A DNA stretch of 64,000 nucleotides from Streptomyces alboniger (GCF_008704395.1 NZ_CP023695.1:2418001-2482000), one strand, 5' to 3'; shown: positions 1-8,741, counted from the first letter of the stretch. Made by a program: numbers and translations. Notes: generated from the letters alone by a model not told the origin.

Positions 1-256
1 GTCTTCGCCCTGGGTCTCGCGTGAAGGGCGGGAGCCGTGTGAAAGGTCCCACGTGAAGGGCCGGGGCGTCACCGGGTGCCGGGCCCCGCTGAGCACCCCG
101 CCTGGGAGTAGCCAGGCCAGAGGCCCGAAAAGGCACCCGGACCCGGCCGGACCCGGCCAGAGCCCCACCCAGGGCCCCGCCCGCGGCCGGGCCGGAGCCC
201 CACCCAGAGCTTGGCTCACGGCCCGGCCGGGGGCCCGGCCAGCGGACCCGGCCTGG
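1..256. repeat. Intergenic region with a perfect 15-bp inverted repeat and short GC-rich repeats
   Basis: No convincing gene is seen here. The sequence GGGAGTAGCCAGGCC at 104-118 is the exact reverse complement of 250-264. The right arm holds the last codons and TAG stop of the aldo/keto reductase gene that ends at 257, so the left arm is an inverted copy of that gene end. Between the arms GGACCCGGCC recurs (near 140, 150 and 244), as does GAGCCCCACCCAG (near 161 and 197). The span between the arms is too long for a simple terminator. I read it as a decayed duplication of the gene end. Confidence 0.6.
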
Positions 257-1285
257 CTACTCCCGGCCCGCCGAGGTGAAGGTCATGTCGGCATAACGGT
301 CGCCCGCGACGTCGGCGGCGATCGGGTCGAGCAGGGCGAGTTCCTCGTCGGAGAGGGTGATGCGGGTGGCCGCGGTGTTCTCCTCGACGCGGACGCGCTT
401 GCGGGTGCCGGGGATCGGGACGACAGGCAGCCCGTGGACCGCGGACTGCTGCTGCACCCACGCCAGGGCGACCTGGCCGAGGCTCGCGCCATGGGCTTCG
501 GCGACCGTGCGGACGGGGGCCAGGAGGGCTGCGTTGGCGGTGGCGTTGGCACCCGTGAAGCGGGGCTGCTGGCGGCGGAAGTCGTCCTCGCCCAGCTCCT
601 TGTCGGCGTTGACGAACGCGCCGGTGAGGAAGCCACGGCCGAGCGGGGAGTAGGGCACGAGCGCCACGCCGAGCGCGGCGGCCGCGGGGACCACGCCCCG
701 CTCGATGTCGCGGCTGAAGAGCGACCACTCGGACTGGAGGGCGGCGATGGGGTGGACGGCGTGGGCGGCACGCAGTTCGTCGCCGGTGACCTCGCTCAGG
801 CCGAGGTGCTTGACCTTGCCCTCGGTGACGAGGTCGGCCATCGCGCCGACCGCCTCCTCGATGGGAACGTCCGGGTCGCGGCGGTGCATGTAGTAGAGGT
901 CGATGGCGTCGGTGCCGAGACGGCGCAGGCTGGCTTCGACGCTGGATCGGATGTAGGAGGGAGAGTTGTCGATACGCCGCTTCGTCGGATTGTCCGGGTC
1001 GATGGCCAGGGCGAACTTGGTGGCGAGGACGATCTCGTCACGGTGCGCCTTGAGGAAAGGAGCGAGGAACTTCTCGTTCTCGCCCATGGCGTAGACGTCG
1101 GCGGTGTCGTAGAGGGTCACGCCCAGTTCGAGGGCGCGGTCCAGGGTGGCGCGGGCCTCCTCGGCGTCGGTCGGGCCGTAGGCGAAGCTCATGCCCATGC
1201 AGCCGAGGCCCTGGACACCGACCTCGGGGCCGTGGGTGCCGAGCCGGGCCGCGGCGATCTCGCCGTACGTGTTCTCAACCGTCAT
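257..1285 (-). CDS. Aldo/keto reductase
   Basis: This 342-residue protein is a full-length aldo/keto reductase, a cytosolic NADPH-dependent oxidoreductase of carbonyl compounds with a TIM-barrel fold. The catalytic tetrad is visible: Asp60 and Tyr65 in LYDTADVYAMGE, Lys90 in VLATKFAL and His134 in YYMHRRDP. The C-terminal part has the SPLGRGFLTG and IPGTRKRVRVEEN segments of the YajO/Tas-like branch. The start follows the stop of the upstream merR-type gene by only 6 bases, so the two are probably one transcript and the reductase is the likely output of that regulator. The substrate cannot be read from the sequence. Confidence 0.93.
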   Translation of the reverse strand: MTVENTYGEIAAARLGTHGPEVGVQGLGCMGMSFAYGPTDAEEARATLDRALELGVTLYDTADVYAMGENEKFLAPFLKAHRDEIVLATKFALAIDPDNPTKRRIDNSPSYIRSSVEASLRRLGTDAIDLYYMHRRDPDVPIEEAVGAMADLVTEGKVKHLGLSEVTGDELRAAHAVHPIAALQSEWSLFSRDIERGVVPAAAALGVALVPYSPLGRGFLTGAFVNADKELGEDDFRRQQPRFTGANATANAALLAPVRTVAEAHGASLGQVALAWVQQQSAVHGLPVVPIPGTRKRVRVEENTAATRITLSDEELALLDPIAADVAGDRYADMTFTSAGRE

Positions 1286-1291
1286 CAGTGT

Positions 1292-1765
1292 TCAGAGCCT
1301 CTCCGACGCCTTGCGGGCGCCCGCGTATGTGTCGATCTTGTAGTCGAGGACGGCGAGGGTGTCCTGGAGCTCCGCGATGCGGGTACGGACGTCGTGCCGG
1401 GTCCGCTCCAGGAGTTCCTGGCGCTCGGTGAAGGTGTGCTCGCCTTCGCGCACCAGTTCCGCGTATCGGACCATGTCCGCCACGGGCATCCCGGTCAAAC
1501 GGAGCTTGCCGACGAAGGCGAGCCAGTTCAGGTCACGGTTGCGGTAGCGGCGTTGGCCCGTGTGGGAGCGGTCGATGTGGGGCATCAGGCCGATCCGCTC
1601 GTACCAGCGCAGGGTGTACGCGGTGAGGCCGGTGAAGGCGGCGACCTCGCTGATCGTGTAGTGGTCCTGACCGTCCGGGCGCGGGGGCCCGGACGGTACC
1701 GAGTCGCAGCGGGCGGACCCGGGTGCGAGGCGGGGTGGGGCGGGCGTGGTCTCCATCACCGTCAT
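1292..1765 (-). CDS. MerR family transcriptional regulator
   Basis: The N-terminal winged helix-turn-helix has the MerR signature YTISEVAAFTGLTAYTLRWYERIGL, followed by a GQRRYRNRDLNWLAFVGKLR segment and a C-terminal coiled coil (about 157 residues from this start). No cysteine cluster is present in the effector region, so a metal sensor is unlikely. The open frame extends upstream to 1855, but that would run through the operator and promoter. I chose ATG at 1765 because the predicted transcript start lies at that codon, which would make the mRNA leaderless. It probably regulates itself and the aldo/keto reductase that follows 6 bases later. Confidence 0.88.
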   Translation of the reverse strand: MTVMETTPAPPRLAPGSARCDSVPSGPPRPDGQDHYTISEVAAFTGLTAYTLRWYERIGLMPHIDRSHTGQRRYRNRDLNWLAFVGKLRLTGMPVADMVRYAELVREGEHTFTERQELLERTRHDVRTRIAELQDTLAVLDYKIDTYAGARKASERL

Positions 1766-1772
1766 GTTCCAC

Positions 1773-1803
1773 ACGCTATGACCTTGGAGTGCGCTCCAAG
1801 CAA
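1773..1803 (-). promoter_or_regulatory. MerR-type promoter with palindromic operator in a 19-bp spacer
   Basis: On the minus strand TTGCTT (1803-1798) and TAGCGT (1778-1773) are separated by 19 bp, the stretched spacing typical of promoters that MerR proteins untwist. The spacer holds most of the inverted repeat CTTGGAGTGCGCTCCAAG (1783-1800), which has perfect 7-bp arms. The -10 ends about 8 bases before the chosen ATG at 1765. What is seen is the palindrome and the spacing; promoter activity is inferred. Confidence 0.72.
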
Positions 1804-1833
1804 GTGGATTAGGGGGGCCAAGTGGATTAGGGG
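1801..1833. repeat. Two 15-bp direct repeats with 18-bp period
   Basis: CAAGTGGATTAGGGG occurs at 1801-1815 and again at 1819-1833. The pair lies just upstream of the MerR promoter and between it and the divergent serine hydrolase gene, so it could be an upstream regulator site or a recent slippage duplication. Confidence 0.6.
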
Positions 1834-1905
1834 TGCAGTCACCGGCGACAGTCACTGGCGTCCTCCACCCGAAGTCACTGATGGTTCCAGGGAGGAATTA
1901 GGCTC

Positions 1906-2727
1906 GTGGGCATGCAGAGCTTGGCGATGATCGAGACCTGGCCGGTTCCCACGGCTGCCGCCGCTGTCGTCCGCGCGGACGGGACTGTCGTCGGGGCGCA
2001 TGGGCCGACGGACCGGCGCTTCGCCCTCGCCTCGGTCACCAAGCCGCTCGCGGCGTACGCGGTGCTGGTCGCCTACGAAGAGGGAGCGGTCGAGCTGGAC
2101 GAGCCCGCCGGTCCCGAAGGGTCGACGGTTCGGCATCTGCTCGCGCACACCAGTGGGCTCGCCTTCGACGAGCACCGGGTGACGTCGGCGCCGGGGACGC
2201 GGCGGCTGTACTCCAACGCGGGGTTCGAAGTTCTCGGTGATCACATCGCCAAGGCGACGGACATTCCGTTCGCGGAGTATCTGCGGCAGGCGGTGCTGGA
2301 GCCGCTCGGGATGACCGCCACCGCGCTGGAGGGGGGCGGTTCGCCCGCCAAGGACGCGGTGTCCACGGTCGACGACCTCGTCAAGTTCGCCGCGGAGGTG
2401 CAGGCGCCTCGGCTGCTGGACGCGCGGACGGTGGCGGCGGCGATGACGGTGACGTATCCGGGGCTGAAGGGCGTGCTGCCGGGATACGGGCATCAGAATC
2501 CCAACGACTGGGGGCTCGGATTCGAGATCCGGGACTCCAAGGTGCCGCACTGGACGGGGAGTTCGTCTTCGCCGCGGACGTTCGGGCACTTCGGGCAGGC
2601 CGGGACGTTCCTGTGGATCGACCCGGACGCCGGGGCGGCTTGTGTGGCCCTCACCGACCGACCCTTCGGGCCCTGGGCCGTGGAGGTCTGGCCGCCCTTC
2701 ACCGACGCGGTGCTCGCGGAGCTGTGA
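1906..2727 (+). CDS. Serine hydrolase, beta-lactamase/class C penicillin-binding family
   Basis: This 273-residue protein belongs to the beta-lactamase-related serine hydrolases. The active-site SxxK is Ser43-Val-Thr-Lys46, the Tyr-x-Asn motif is in RRLYSNAGF, and the third box is HFG in FGHFGQAG. The RHLLAHTSGL segment is also typical of the family. No signal peptide is seen, so it is probably cytosolic and acts as an esterase or amidase of unknown substrate rather than a true beta-lactamase. The start is GTG at 1906 because GGAGG lies 10 bases upstream (1891-1895); ATG 1912 is the alternative. The gene diverges from the MerR regulator. Confidence 0.88.
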   Translation: MGMQSLAMIETWPVPTAAAAVVRADGTVVGAHGPTDRRFALASVTKPLAAYAVLVAYEEGAVELDEPAGPEGSTVRHLLAHTSGLAFDEHRVTSAPGTRRLYSNAGFEVLGDHIAKATDIPFAEYLRQAVLEPLGMTATALEGGGSPAKDAVSTVDDLVKFAAEVQAPRLLDARTVAAAMTVTYPGLKGVLPGYGHQNPNDWGLGFEIRDSKVPHWTGSSSSPRTFGHFGQAGTFLWIDPDAGAACVALTDRPFGPWAVEVWPPFTDAVLAEL

Positions 2728-2820
2728 AGGGACGGCTGCCCACTCGGCACGCGGGGCTGTGAAGAGAACGGCTGCCCGCTCGGCACGCGGAGCCGTGAAG
2801 GACGGCTACCCGCTCGACAT
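2721..2820. repeat. Three degenerate ~35-bp tandem repeats joining two gene ends
   Basis: Copies at 2721-2755, 2756-2791 and 2792-2820 share the pattern GCTGTGAAG, then GACGGCTGCCC, then CTCGGCACGCGG. The first copy includes the last codon and TGA of the serine hydrolase. The third copy includes the last codons and stop (2806-2808) of the convergent pirin gene. The whole gap between the two genes is therefore made of this repeat. Confidence 0.8.
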
Positions 2821-3549
2821 CTCCCACACCAGCAGCTCGACCGCCGCCACGCCCTCCCCCGCTGTGGTCTCCCCCGCCGTGGCCGCCGCGCCCTCCACGA
2901 CCTCCCCCTCCGCGGCCTCCCCCGCGATGGCCACGACCTCCAGGTCCCGGTCTGTCTCGCCCGTGACCCGCGCCGCGTCGCCCGCGCTCAAGCGCTCGTC
3001 CCCCAGCCGTACTTCGCCGCGCACCACGTGGAGGTAGGTGAACGGGGCGTCCGGTAGGGCGGTGCGTTCGTTCGGGGCCAGGCGTCGGATGTGGAGCAGG
3101 GCCCCCGCCCCGGGGATCTCGTACGGGGTGGAGTCGGCGATTCCGTGGACGACCGTGTAGGCGGGGTCGCCGCCCGGGGAGAGCGGGGCGAGCCACATCT
3201 GGACGAAGACGAGAGGGGCGTCGCCGTCGTTGCGTTCCACGTGGCGGACGCCGCCCGCCGAGGACAGGTGCTGGACATCGCCCGGGCGGACCAGGGATGC
3301 GTGGCCCGTCGAGTCGCGGTGGGTGAGTTCACCCTCGACGACCCAGGTGACGATCTCGGTGTGGCTGTGCGGGTGTTCGTCGAAGCCCGCGCCGGGCGCG
3401 AGGCGCTCTTCGTTGCAGGCCAGGATCGCGCCGAAGCGGAGGTTGTCGGGGTCGTAGTGGGGCCCGAAGGAGAAGGCGTGGAAGGACTCGATGCCGTCCG
3501 CCGCCTCCCCGCCGCGGTACCGGTCGCCGGAGCGCCGTACGTCTATCAC
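2806..3549 (-). CDS. Pirin family protein (bicupin)
   Basis: This 247-residue protein has the pirin N-terminal cupin, with histidines 59, 61 and 63 in DEHPHSHTEIVTWV as the expected Fe(II) ligands, followed by RPGDVQHLSSAGGVRHVERN. Some pirins are quercetin dioxygenases and others are redox cofactors of regulators; the sequence does not decide. The second cupin is interrupted by an Ala/Glu/Gly-rich stretch at about residues 208-236, which looks like a repeat expansion. The last codons lie inside the tandem repeat shared with the neighbouring hydrolase gene. Confidence 0.9.
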   Translation of the reverse strand: MIDVRRSGDRYRGGEAADGIESFHAFSFGPHYDPDNLRFGAILACNEERLAPGAGFDEHPHSHTEIVTWVVEGELTHRDSTGHASLVRPGDVQHLSSAGGVRHVERNDGDAPLVFVQMWLAPLSPGGDPAYTVVHGIADSTPYEIPGAGALLHIRRLAPNERTALPDAPFTYLHVVRGEVRLGDERLSAGDAARVTGETDRDLEVVAIAGEAAEGEVVEGAAATAGETTAGEGVAAVELLVWEMSSG

Positions 3550-3722
3550 GCCTCCACGTTAGGGCCTGTCCGGCGGGCTGGGGAGCGGGGTCCTGTGCAT
3601 GTCTCGGGACGCGGGGCGGAGGGGGCAGAAGGCGGCCGTCGCCCCGGGCGCGGCCCGATCCACGGGGTCGGCCCTGGCCCCGGCACCGCATGTCCCCGCC
3701 CCGATAAGGCAGTCTTGTCCCC

Positions 3723-4988
3723 GTGCCCGAACCCTCAGCGAACGAAGCCCACCAGGAGTCCCAGCCGGGTATCCCGCCCGGGTCCCACCCGGAGCCAGGA
3801 GCCGGGCCCCGGCAGGACCGCCGCACCCCTCACGCGCACACCGCGACCCTGAAGCGCCTGGAGAAGTCGTCAGGGAGCCTCGCGGCGCAGGCCATCGCAC
3901 GCATGGACGAGACGCTGTCCTGGTACCGGGCGATGCCGCCGGAGAACCGCTCCTGGATCGGTCTGGTGGCGCAGGCCGGTATCGCCGCGTTCACCGAGTG
4001 GTTCCGGCATCCGGACGCCCCCCAGGCCATCTCCACGGACGTCTTCGGGACCGCCCCCCGCGAGCTGACCAGGGCGATCACCCTGCGGCAGACCGTGGAG
4101 ATGGTGCGTACAACGATCGAGGTGATGGAGTCGGCGATCGACGAGGTCGCTGCTCCGGGAGACGAATCCGTCCTCCGTGAGGCGCTGCTCGTCTACGCCC
4201 GTGAGATCGCCTTCGCCACCGCGCAGGTGTACGCGCAGGCCGCCGAGGCACGCGGTGCCTGGGATGCCCGCCTCGAATCGCTCGTGGTGAACGCGGTGCT
4301 CTCCGGTGAGGCCGACGAGGGGGCCGTCAGCAGGGCGGCCGCGCTCGGCTGGAACTCCCCCGAGCACGTCTGCGTGGTCCTCGGTACGGCGCCGGACGGC
4401 GACAGCGAGTTGACCGTCGAGGCCATCCGGCGGGCCGCCCGGCACGCGAAGCTCCAGGTCCTGACCGGTGTCCTCGGCACCCGGCTGGTCGTCATCGCGG
4501 GCGGCAACAACAATCCGATGGCCGTGGCCAAGGCACTGATCGGGCCGTACGCCGCCGGGCCGGTGGTGGCGGGGCCGATCGTGCCCGACCTGCTGGCGGC
4601 CACCCGTTCCGCGCAGGCCGCGGCGGCCGGGCTCAAGGCGAGTGCCGCCTGGCAGGACGCTCCGCGGCCCGTCCTCGCGGACGATCTGCTGCCCGAGCGC
4701 GCCATGGCAGGGGATCCGGCCGCCCGCGATCAGCTGGTGGAGGAGATCTACAGACCGTTGGAGGAGGCGGGCTCCGCGCTCCTGGAGACGCTGAGCGTCT
4801 ATCTGGAGCAGGCGAGCAGCCTCGAAGGCGCCGCCCGGATGCTCTTCGTGCACCCCAACACCGTGCGCTACCGGCTTCGACGTGTGACTGACGTCACCGG
4901 TTGGTCGCCCTCCGACGTGCGCTCCGCGTTCACGCTCCGGATCGCGCTGATCCTGGGGCGTCTGGCCGACGGGGATCTCCAGTCGTAG
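3723..4988 (+). CDS. fasR: FasR-type activator of fatty acid synthase genes (PucR-like C-terminal HTH)
   Basis: This 421-residue regulator has a long alpha-helical middle region and a C-terminal PucR-type helix-turn-helix, with SLEGAARMLFVHPNTVRYRLRRV at about residues 367-389. It lies directly upstream of fabD-fabH-acpP-fabF in the order known from Streptomyces, where the protein at this place (FasR) activates the fab operon and links fatty acid and antibiotic synthesis. The start is GTG at 3723; the first 40 residues are Pro/Gly-rich and poorly conserved in character. Its TAG stop sits in an inverted repeat that precedes fabD. Confidence 0.93.
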   Translation: MPEPSANEAHQESQPGIPPGSHPEPGAGPRQDRRTPHAHTATLKRLEKSSGSLAAQAIARMDETLSWYRAMPPENRSWIGLVAQAGIAAFTEWFRHPDAPQAISTDVFGTAPRELTRAITLRQTVEMVRTTIEVMESAIDEVAAPGDESVLREALLVYAREIAFATAQVYAQAAEARGAWDARLESLVVNAVLSGEADEGAVSRAAALGWNSPEHVCVVLGTAPDGDSELTVEAIRRAARHAKLQVLTGVLGTRLVVIAGGNNNPMAVAKALIGPYAAGPVVAGPIVPDLLAATRSAQAAAAGLKASAAWQDAPRPVLADDLLPERAMAGDPAARDQLVEEIYRPLEEAGSALLETLSVYLEQASSLEGAARMLFVHPNTVRYRLRRVTDVTGWSPSDVRSAFTLRIALILGRLADGDLQS

Positions 4989-5011
4989 GGCTTTTGTCGG
5001 GCCCCTACAAT
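4985..5011. promoter_or_regulatory. Inverted repeat and -10-like hexamer between fasR and fabD
   Basis: GTAGGG (4985-4990) pairs with CCCTAC (5003-5008), flanked by further G/C matches, and the right arm runs into TACAAT (5006-5011), a good -10 hexamer. I could not find a matching -35 at normal spacing, which would fit an activator-dependent promoter. FasR is known to bind ahead of fabD in Streptomyces. Site identity is inferred; a weak terminator for fasR is the alternative. Confidence 0.45.
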
Positions 5012-5078
5012 TCCCCCAGCCGTTCTTCGTCCCTGTCCCCACGGGCGGCTTACGCCGTCGACAAGAGAGAGTGTGAGA

Positions 5079-5990
5079 GTGCTCGTACTCGTCGCTCCCG
5101 GCCAAGGCGCTCAGTCGCCCGGCTTCCTGACTCCCTGGCTCGACCTCCCCGGCGCCGCAGACCGCCTCGGCGCCTGGTCGGACGCCATCGGGCTCGACCT
5201 CGCCCACTACGGCACGCGAGGGGACGCGGACGAGATCCGCGACACCGCCGTGGCGCAGCCGCTGCTCGTGGCGGCCGGACTGCTGTCCGCCGCGGCACTC
5301 GGTGACATCGCGCCGGGCGCGGTCGCCGGGCACAGCGTGGGTGAGATCACGGCCGCCGCGTACGCGGGGGTGCTCACCGACGACGACGCCCTGCGCCTCG
5401 TACGCAAGCGTGGGCTCGCCATGGCCGAGGCCGCCGCGGTCACGGAGACCGGTATGGCGGCGCTGCTCGGCGGCGACCCCGAGGTCACCGTCCCGCACCT
5501 GGAGAAGCTCGGCCTGACCCCGGCCAACGTGAACGGCGCGGGCCAGATCGTGGCCGCCGGCACCAAGGACCAGCTCGCCGCTCTGGAGGCCGACAAGCCG
5601 GAGGGCGTGCGCAAGGTCGTAACCCTCAAGGTCGCGGGCGCCTTCCACACGCACCACATGGCTCCCGCGGTGGCGCAGCTGGAGGAGGCCGCCGGCGGTC
5701 TCGCCCTCTCCGACCCGCGGTTCACCTACGTCTCGAACCGCGACGGCAAGGCCGTGGCCACCGGCGCCGAGGTGATCGAGCGCTTGGTCGGCCAGGTCGC
5801 CAACCCGGTCCGCTGGGACCTGTGCATGGAGACGTTCCGTGAGATGGGCGTCACCGCGCTGATCGAGGTGTGCCCCGGCGGCACGCTGACCGGCCTGGCC
5901 AAGCGCGCGCTGAAGGGCGTCCAGACGCTCGCGGTGAAGACCCCCGATGATCTCGACGCGGCTCGCGCGCTCGTCGCCGAGCATTCCTGA
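5079..5990 (+). CDS. fabD: Malonyl-CoA:ACP transacylase FabD
   Basis: FabD loads malonyl units from malonyl-CoA onto the acyl carrier protein for type II fatty acid synthesis in the cytosol. The protein (303 residues from this start) has the GQGAQ loop near residue 8, the nucleophile Ser86 in GHSVGE and the catalytic His190 in GAFHTHHM. The start is GTG at 5079, because the purine-rich AGAGAG lies about 9 bases upstream and the protein then begins MLVLVAPGQG like known Streptomyces FabD. GTG 5073 is also in frame. First gene of the fab operon; Streptomyces FabD also serves polyketide synthases. Confidence 0.97.
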   Translation: MLVLVAPGQGAQSPGFLTPWLDLPGAADRLGAWSDAIGLDLAHYGTRGDADEIRDTAVAQPLLVAAGLLSAAALGDIAPGAVAGHSVGEITAAAYAGVLTDDDALRLVRKRGLAMAEAAAVTETGMAALLGGDPEVTVPHLEKLGLTPANVNGAGQIVAAGTKDQLAALEADKPEGVRKVVTLKVAGAFHTHHMAPAVAQLEEAAGGLALSDPRFTYVSNRDGKAVATGAEVIERLVGQVANPVRWDLCMETFREMGVTALIEVCPGGTLTGLAKRALKGVQTLAVKTPDDLDAARALVAEHS

Positions 5991-6018
5991 GCCGACGACA
6001 GACAAGGAGCCGTAGCGC

Positions 6019-7020
6019 ATGTCGAAGATCAAGCCCAGTCAGGGCGCCCCGTACGCGCGGATCATGGGCGTCGGCGGCTACCGGCCCACCCGTGTCGTGC
6101 CGAACGAGGTGATCCTGGAGACGATCGACTCGTCCGACGAGTGGATCCGTTCCCGCTCGGGCATCGCCACCCGTCACTGGGCCTCCGACGAGGAGACCGT
6201 GGCCGCGATGTCGATCGAGGCGGCGGGCAAGGCGATCGCCGACGCGGGCATCACGCCCGAGCAGATCGGCGGCGTGATCGTCTCGACGGTCTCGCACTTC
6301 AAGCAGACCCCGGCCATCGCGACCGAGATCGCGGACAAGATCGGCGCGGGCAAGCCCGCCGCGTTCGACATCTCCGCGGGCTGCGCCGGCTTCGGTTACG
6401 GTCTGACGCTGGCCAGGGGTATGGTCACCGACGGCTCGGCGGAGTACGTCCTGGTCATCGGCGTGGAGCGGCTGAGCGACCTCACCGACCTGACCGACCG
6501 CGCGACGGCGTTCCTGTTCGGTGACGGTGCCGGTGCCGTGGTCGTCGGCCCCTCCAAGGAGCCGAGGATCGGTCCGACGGTCTGGGGCTCGGAGGGCGAC
6601 AAGGCCGAGACGATCAAGCAGACCGAGTCCTGGGAGGCGTACCGCAACGGCGCCCCCGACAAGTTCCCTGCCATTACGCAGGAAGGCCAGGCGGTGTTCC
6701 GCTGGGCCGTGTTCGAGATGGCGAAGGTCGCCCAGCAGGCGCTGGACGCGGCCGGAATCACCGCGGACGACCTGGATGTCTTCATTCCGCATCAGGCCAA
6801 CGAGCGGATCATCGACTCGATGGTGAAGACTCTGAAACTGCCGGAACACGTCACGGTCGCCCGTGACGTGCGCACCACCGGTAACACCTCGGCCGCCTCG
6901 ATCCCGCTCGCGATGGAGCGGCTTCTGGCGACCGGCGAGGCGAAGAGCGGCGACACCGCGCTCGTCATCGGCTTCGGGGCGGGTCTCGTGTACGCCGCCA
7001 CGGTCGTTACCCTCCCCTAG
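6019..7020 (+). CDS. fabH: 3-oxoacyl-ACP synthase III FabH
   Basis: FabH condenses an acyl-CoA primer with malonyl-ACP to start fatty acid chains. The 333-residue protein has the Cys122-His258-Asn289 triad, in SAGCAGFGYG, IPHQANERI and TTGNTSAASIP. Streptomyces FabH prefers branched short primers, which explains iso/anteiso fatty acids; that is family knowledge. The gene starts 28 bases after fabD with AAGGAG ahead of the ATG. Confidence 0.97.
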   Translation: MSKIKPSQGAPYARIMGVGGYRPTRVVPNEVILETIDSSDEWIRSRSGIATRHWASDEETVAAMSIEAAGKAIADAGITPEQIGGVIVSTVSHFKQTPAIATEIADKIGAGKPAAFDISAGCAGFGYGLTLARGMVTDGSAEYVLVIGVERLSDLTDLTDRATAFLFGDGAGAVVVGPSKEPRIGPTVWGSEGDKAETIKQTESWEAYRNGAPDKFPAITQEGQAVFRWAVFEMAKVAQQALDAAGITADDLDVFIPHQANERIIDSMVKTLKLPEHVTVARDVRTTGNTSAASIPLAMERLLATGEAKSGDTALVIGFGAGLVYAATVVTLP

Positions 7021-7089
7021 GCATCACGTCCGGATCACCCGGTCCGGGAACATGCCACCCCCTCTGGATACATACGAAGGAGCGCCAAC

Positions 7090-7338
7090 ATGGCCGCCAC
7101 TCAGGAAGAGATCGTCGCCGGTCTCGCGGAGATCGTGAACGAGATCGCCGGCATCCCGGTCGAGGACGTCCAGCTGGACAAGTCCTTCACCGACGACCTG
7201 GACGTCGACTCGCTGTCCATGGTCGAGGTCGTCGTCGCCGCCGAAGAGCGCTTCGACGTCAAGATCCCGGACGACGACGTCAAGAACCTCAAGACGGTCG
7301 GCGACGCGACCAAGTACATCCTGGAGCACCAGGCCTGA
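7090..7338 (+). CDS. acpP: Acyl carrier protein of fatty acid synthesis
   Basis: This acidic 82-residue protein carries growing acyl chains on a 4'-phosphopantetheine arm. Ser41 in DVDSLSMVEVV is the attachment site. The length and four-helix pattern are standard for AcpP. AAGGAG lies a few bases before the ATG. It sits between fabH and fabF, as in other Streptomyces. Confidence 0.97.
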   Translation: MAATQEEIVAGLAEIVNEIAGIPVEDVQLDKSFTDDLDVDSLSMVEVVVAAEERFDVKIPDDDVKNLKTVGDATKYILEHQA

Positions 7339-7408
7339 TCAGGCCTTTGCTCAGTCGCCACCCGGCGGTGGCGCCGCTGATCCCCTCAACACCGTGGAGA
7401 AATTTCCT

Positions 7409-8671
7409 GTGAACTCGACCAATCGCACCGTGGTCGTCACCGGTATCGGCGCAACCACACCGCTGGGTGGCGACGCAGCATCGACGTGGGAGGGCCTGCT
7501 CGCGGGCCGCTCCGGCGTCAGCACGCTGGAACAGGACTGGGCAGCCGAGCTGCCGGTCCGTATCGCCGGTCAGATCGCCGTGGAGCCGGGCGAGGTCATT
7601 CCCCGCCCGCAGGCGCGCAAGCTGGACCGTTCGGCGCAGTTCGCGCTGATCGCGGCCAAGGAGGCCTGGGCCGACGCGGGCTACACCGCGAAGGCGGGCG
7701 AGGACACGTCCGTGGACCCGCACCGCCTCGGCGCGGTCATCGCCTCCGGCATCGGCGGCGTAACCACGCTTCTGGACCAGTACGACGTGCTGAAGGAGAA
7801 GGGCGTACGCCGCGTCTCCCCGCACACCGTGCCGATGCTGATGCCCAACTCCCCGGCGGCCAACGTCGGCATCGAGCTGGGCGCCCACGCGGGCGTCCAC
7901 ACCCCGGTGTCGGCCTGCGCCTCGGGCGCGGAGGCCATCGGCTACGCGGTCGAGATGATCCGCACCGGCCGCGCCGACGTGGTCGTCGCGGGCGGCACGG
8001 AGGCGGCGATCCACCCGCTGCCGATCGTCGCGTTCGGCAACATGATGGCGATGTCCAAGAACAACGACGACCCGCAGGGTGCCTCGCGTCCCTACGACGC
8101 GGACCGCAACGGCTTCGTGCTCGGCGAGGGCGCCGGTGTGATCGTCCTGGAGTCCGAGGAGCACGCCAAGGCCCGCGGCGCGAAGATCTACGCGGAGGCC
8201 GTCGGCCAGGGCATCTCGGCCGACGCGCACCACATCACGCAGCCCGAGCCGTCCGGCAACGGCATCGCCGCGGCCCTGCAGAACCTGATCGACACGACGG
8301 ACCTCAAGCCGGCCGAGATCGTGCACGTGAACGCGCACGCCACCTCGACCCCGCAGGGTGACGTCGCCGAGATCAAGGCGCTGCGCAAGGCGTTCGGCGA
8401 CGACGTCGACCACATGGCGATCGCCAGCACCAAGTCGATGACGGGTCACCTGCTCGGTGGCGCGGGCGGCGTGGAGACCGTGGCCACGGTCCTCGCGCTC
8501 AAGCACCGCATCGCCCCGCCGACGATCAACATCGAGAACCTCGACCCCGAGGTCGACGCTGACGTCATCCGCGACGAGGCCCGCCCGCTGCCCGAGGGCC
8601 GCATCGCGGCGCTGAACGACTCGTTCGGCTTCGGCGGCCACAACGTGGTCCTGGCGTTCCGGAGCGTCTGA
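7409..8671 (+). CDS. fabF: 3-oxoacyl-ACP synthase II FabF
   Basis: FabF elongates acyl-ACP by decarboxylative condensation with malonyl-ACP. The catalytic residues are Cys170 in SACASGAEA, His310 in NAHATSTPQGD and His347 in MTGHLLGGAGG; with these the 420-residue protein is complete. I set the start at GTG 7409 rather than the in-frame GTG 7394, because GGAG at 7396-7399 then lies 9 bases upstream as the ribosome site and the protein begins MNSTNRTVVVTG like its relatives. Last gene of the operon, followed by a very strong terminator. Confidence 0.97.
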   Translation: MNSTNRTVVVTGIGATTPLGGDAASTWEGLLAGRSGVSTLEQDWAAELPVRIAGQIAVEPGEVIPRPQARKLDRSAQFALIAAKEAWADAGYTAKAGEDTSVDPHRLGAVIASGIGGVTTLLDQYDVLKEKGVRRVSPHTVPMLMPNSPAANVGIELGAHAGVHTPVSACASGAEAIGYAVEMIRTGRADVVVAGGTEAAIHPLPIVAFGNMMAMSKNNDDPQGASRPYDADRNGFVLGEGAGVIVLESEEHAKARGAKIYAEAVGQGISADAHHITQPEPSGNGIAAALQNLIDTTDLKPAEIVHVNAHATSTPQGDVAEIKALRKAFGDDVDHMAIASTKSMTGHLLGGAGGVETVATVLALKHRIAPPTINIENLDPEVDADVIRDEARPLPEGRIAALNDSFGFGGHNVVLAFRSV

Positions 8672-8685
8672 CCCGGTCGTACGTA

Positions 8686-8725
8686 CCCGAAGGGGCCCCC
8701 ACCATGCGGTGGGGGCCCCTTCGGG
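8686..8725. terminator. Strong bidirectional terminator after fabF
   Basis: CCCGAAGGGGCCCCCACC (8686-8703) pairs perfectly with 8708-8725 around the loop ATGC, giving an 18-bp stem. It stands between the convergent fabF and DUF3145 genes and can serve both. There is no T-run, as is usual in this GC range. Confidence 0.92.
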
Positions 8726-8741
8726 TTACCCGGACGAGGTA

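Noticed and set aside
53..1930. A 625-codon plus-strand frame at the window start
   Set aside because: It runs antisense to the aldo/keto reductase and MerR genes, which have intact family motifs.
8686..8725. Riboswitch or attenuator after fabF
   Set aside because: The perfect 18-bp stem between convergent genes is simply explained as a shared terminator.
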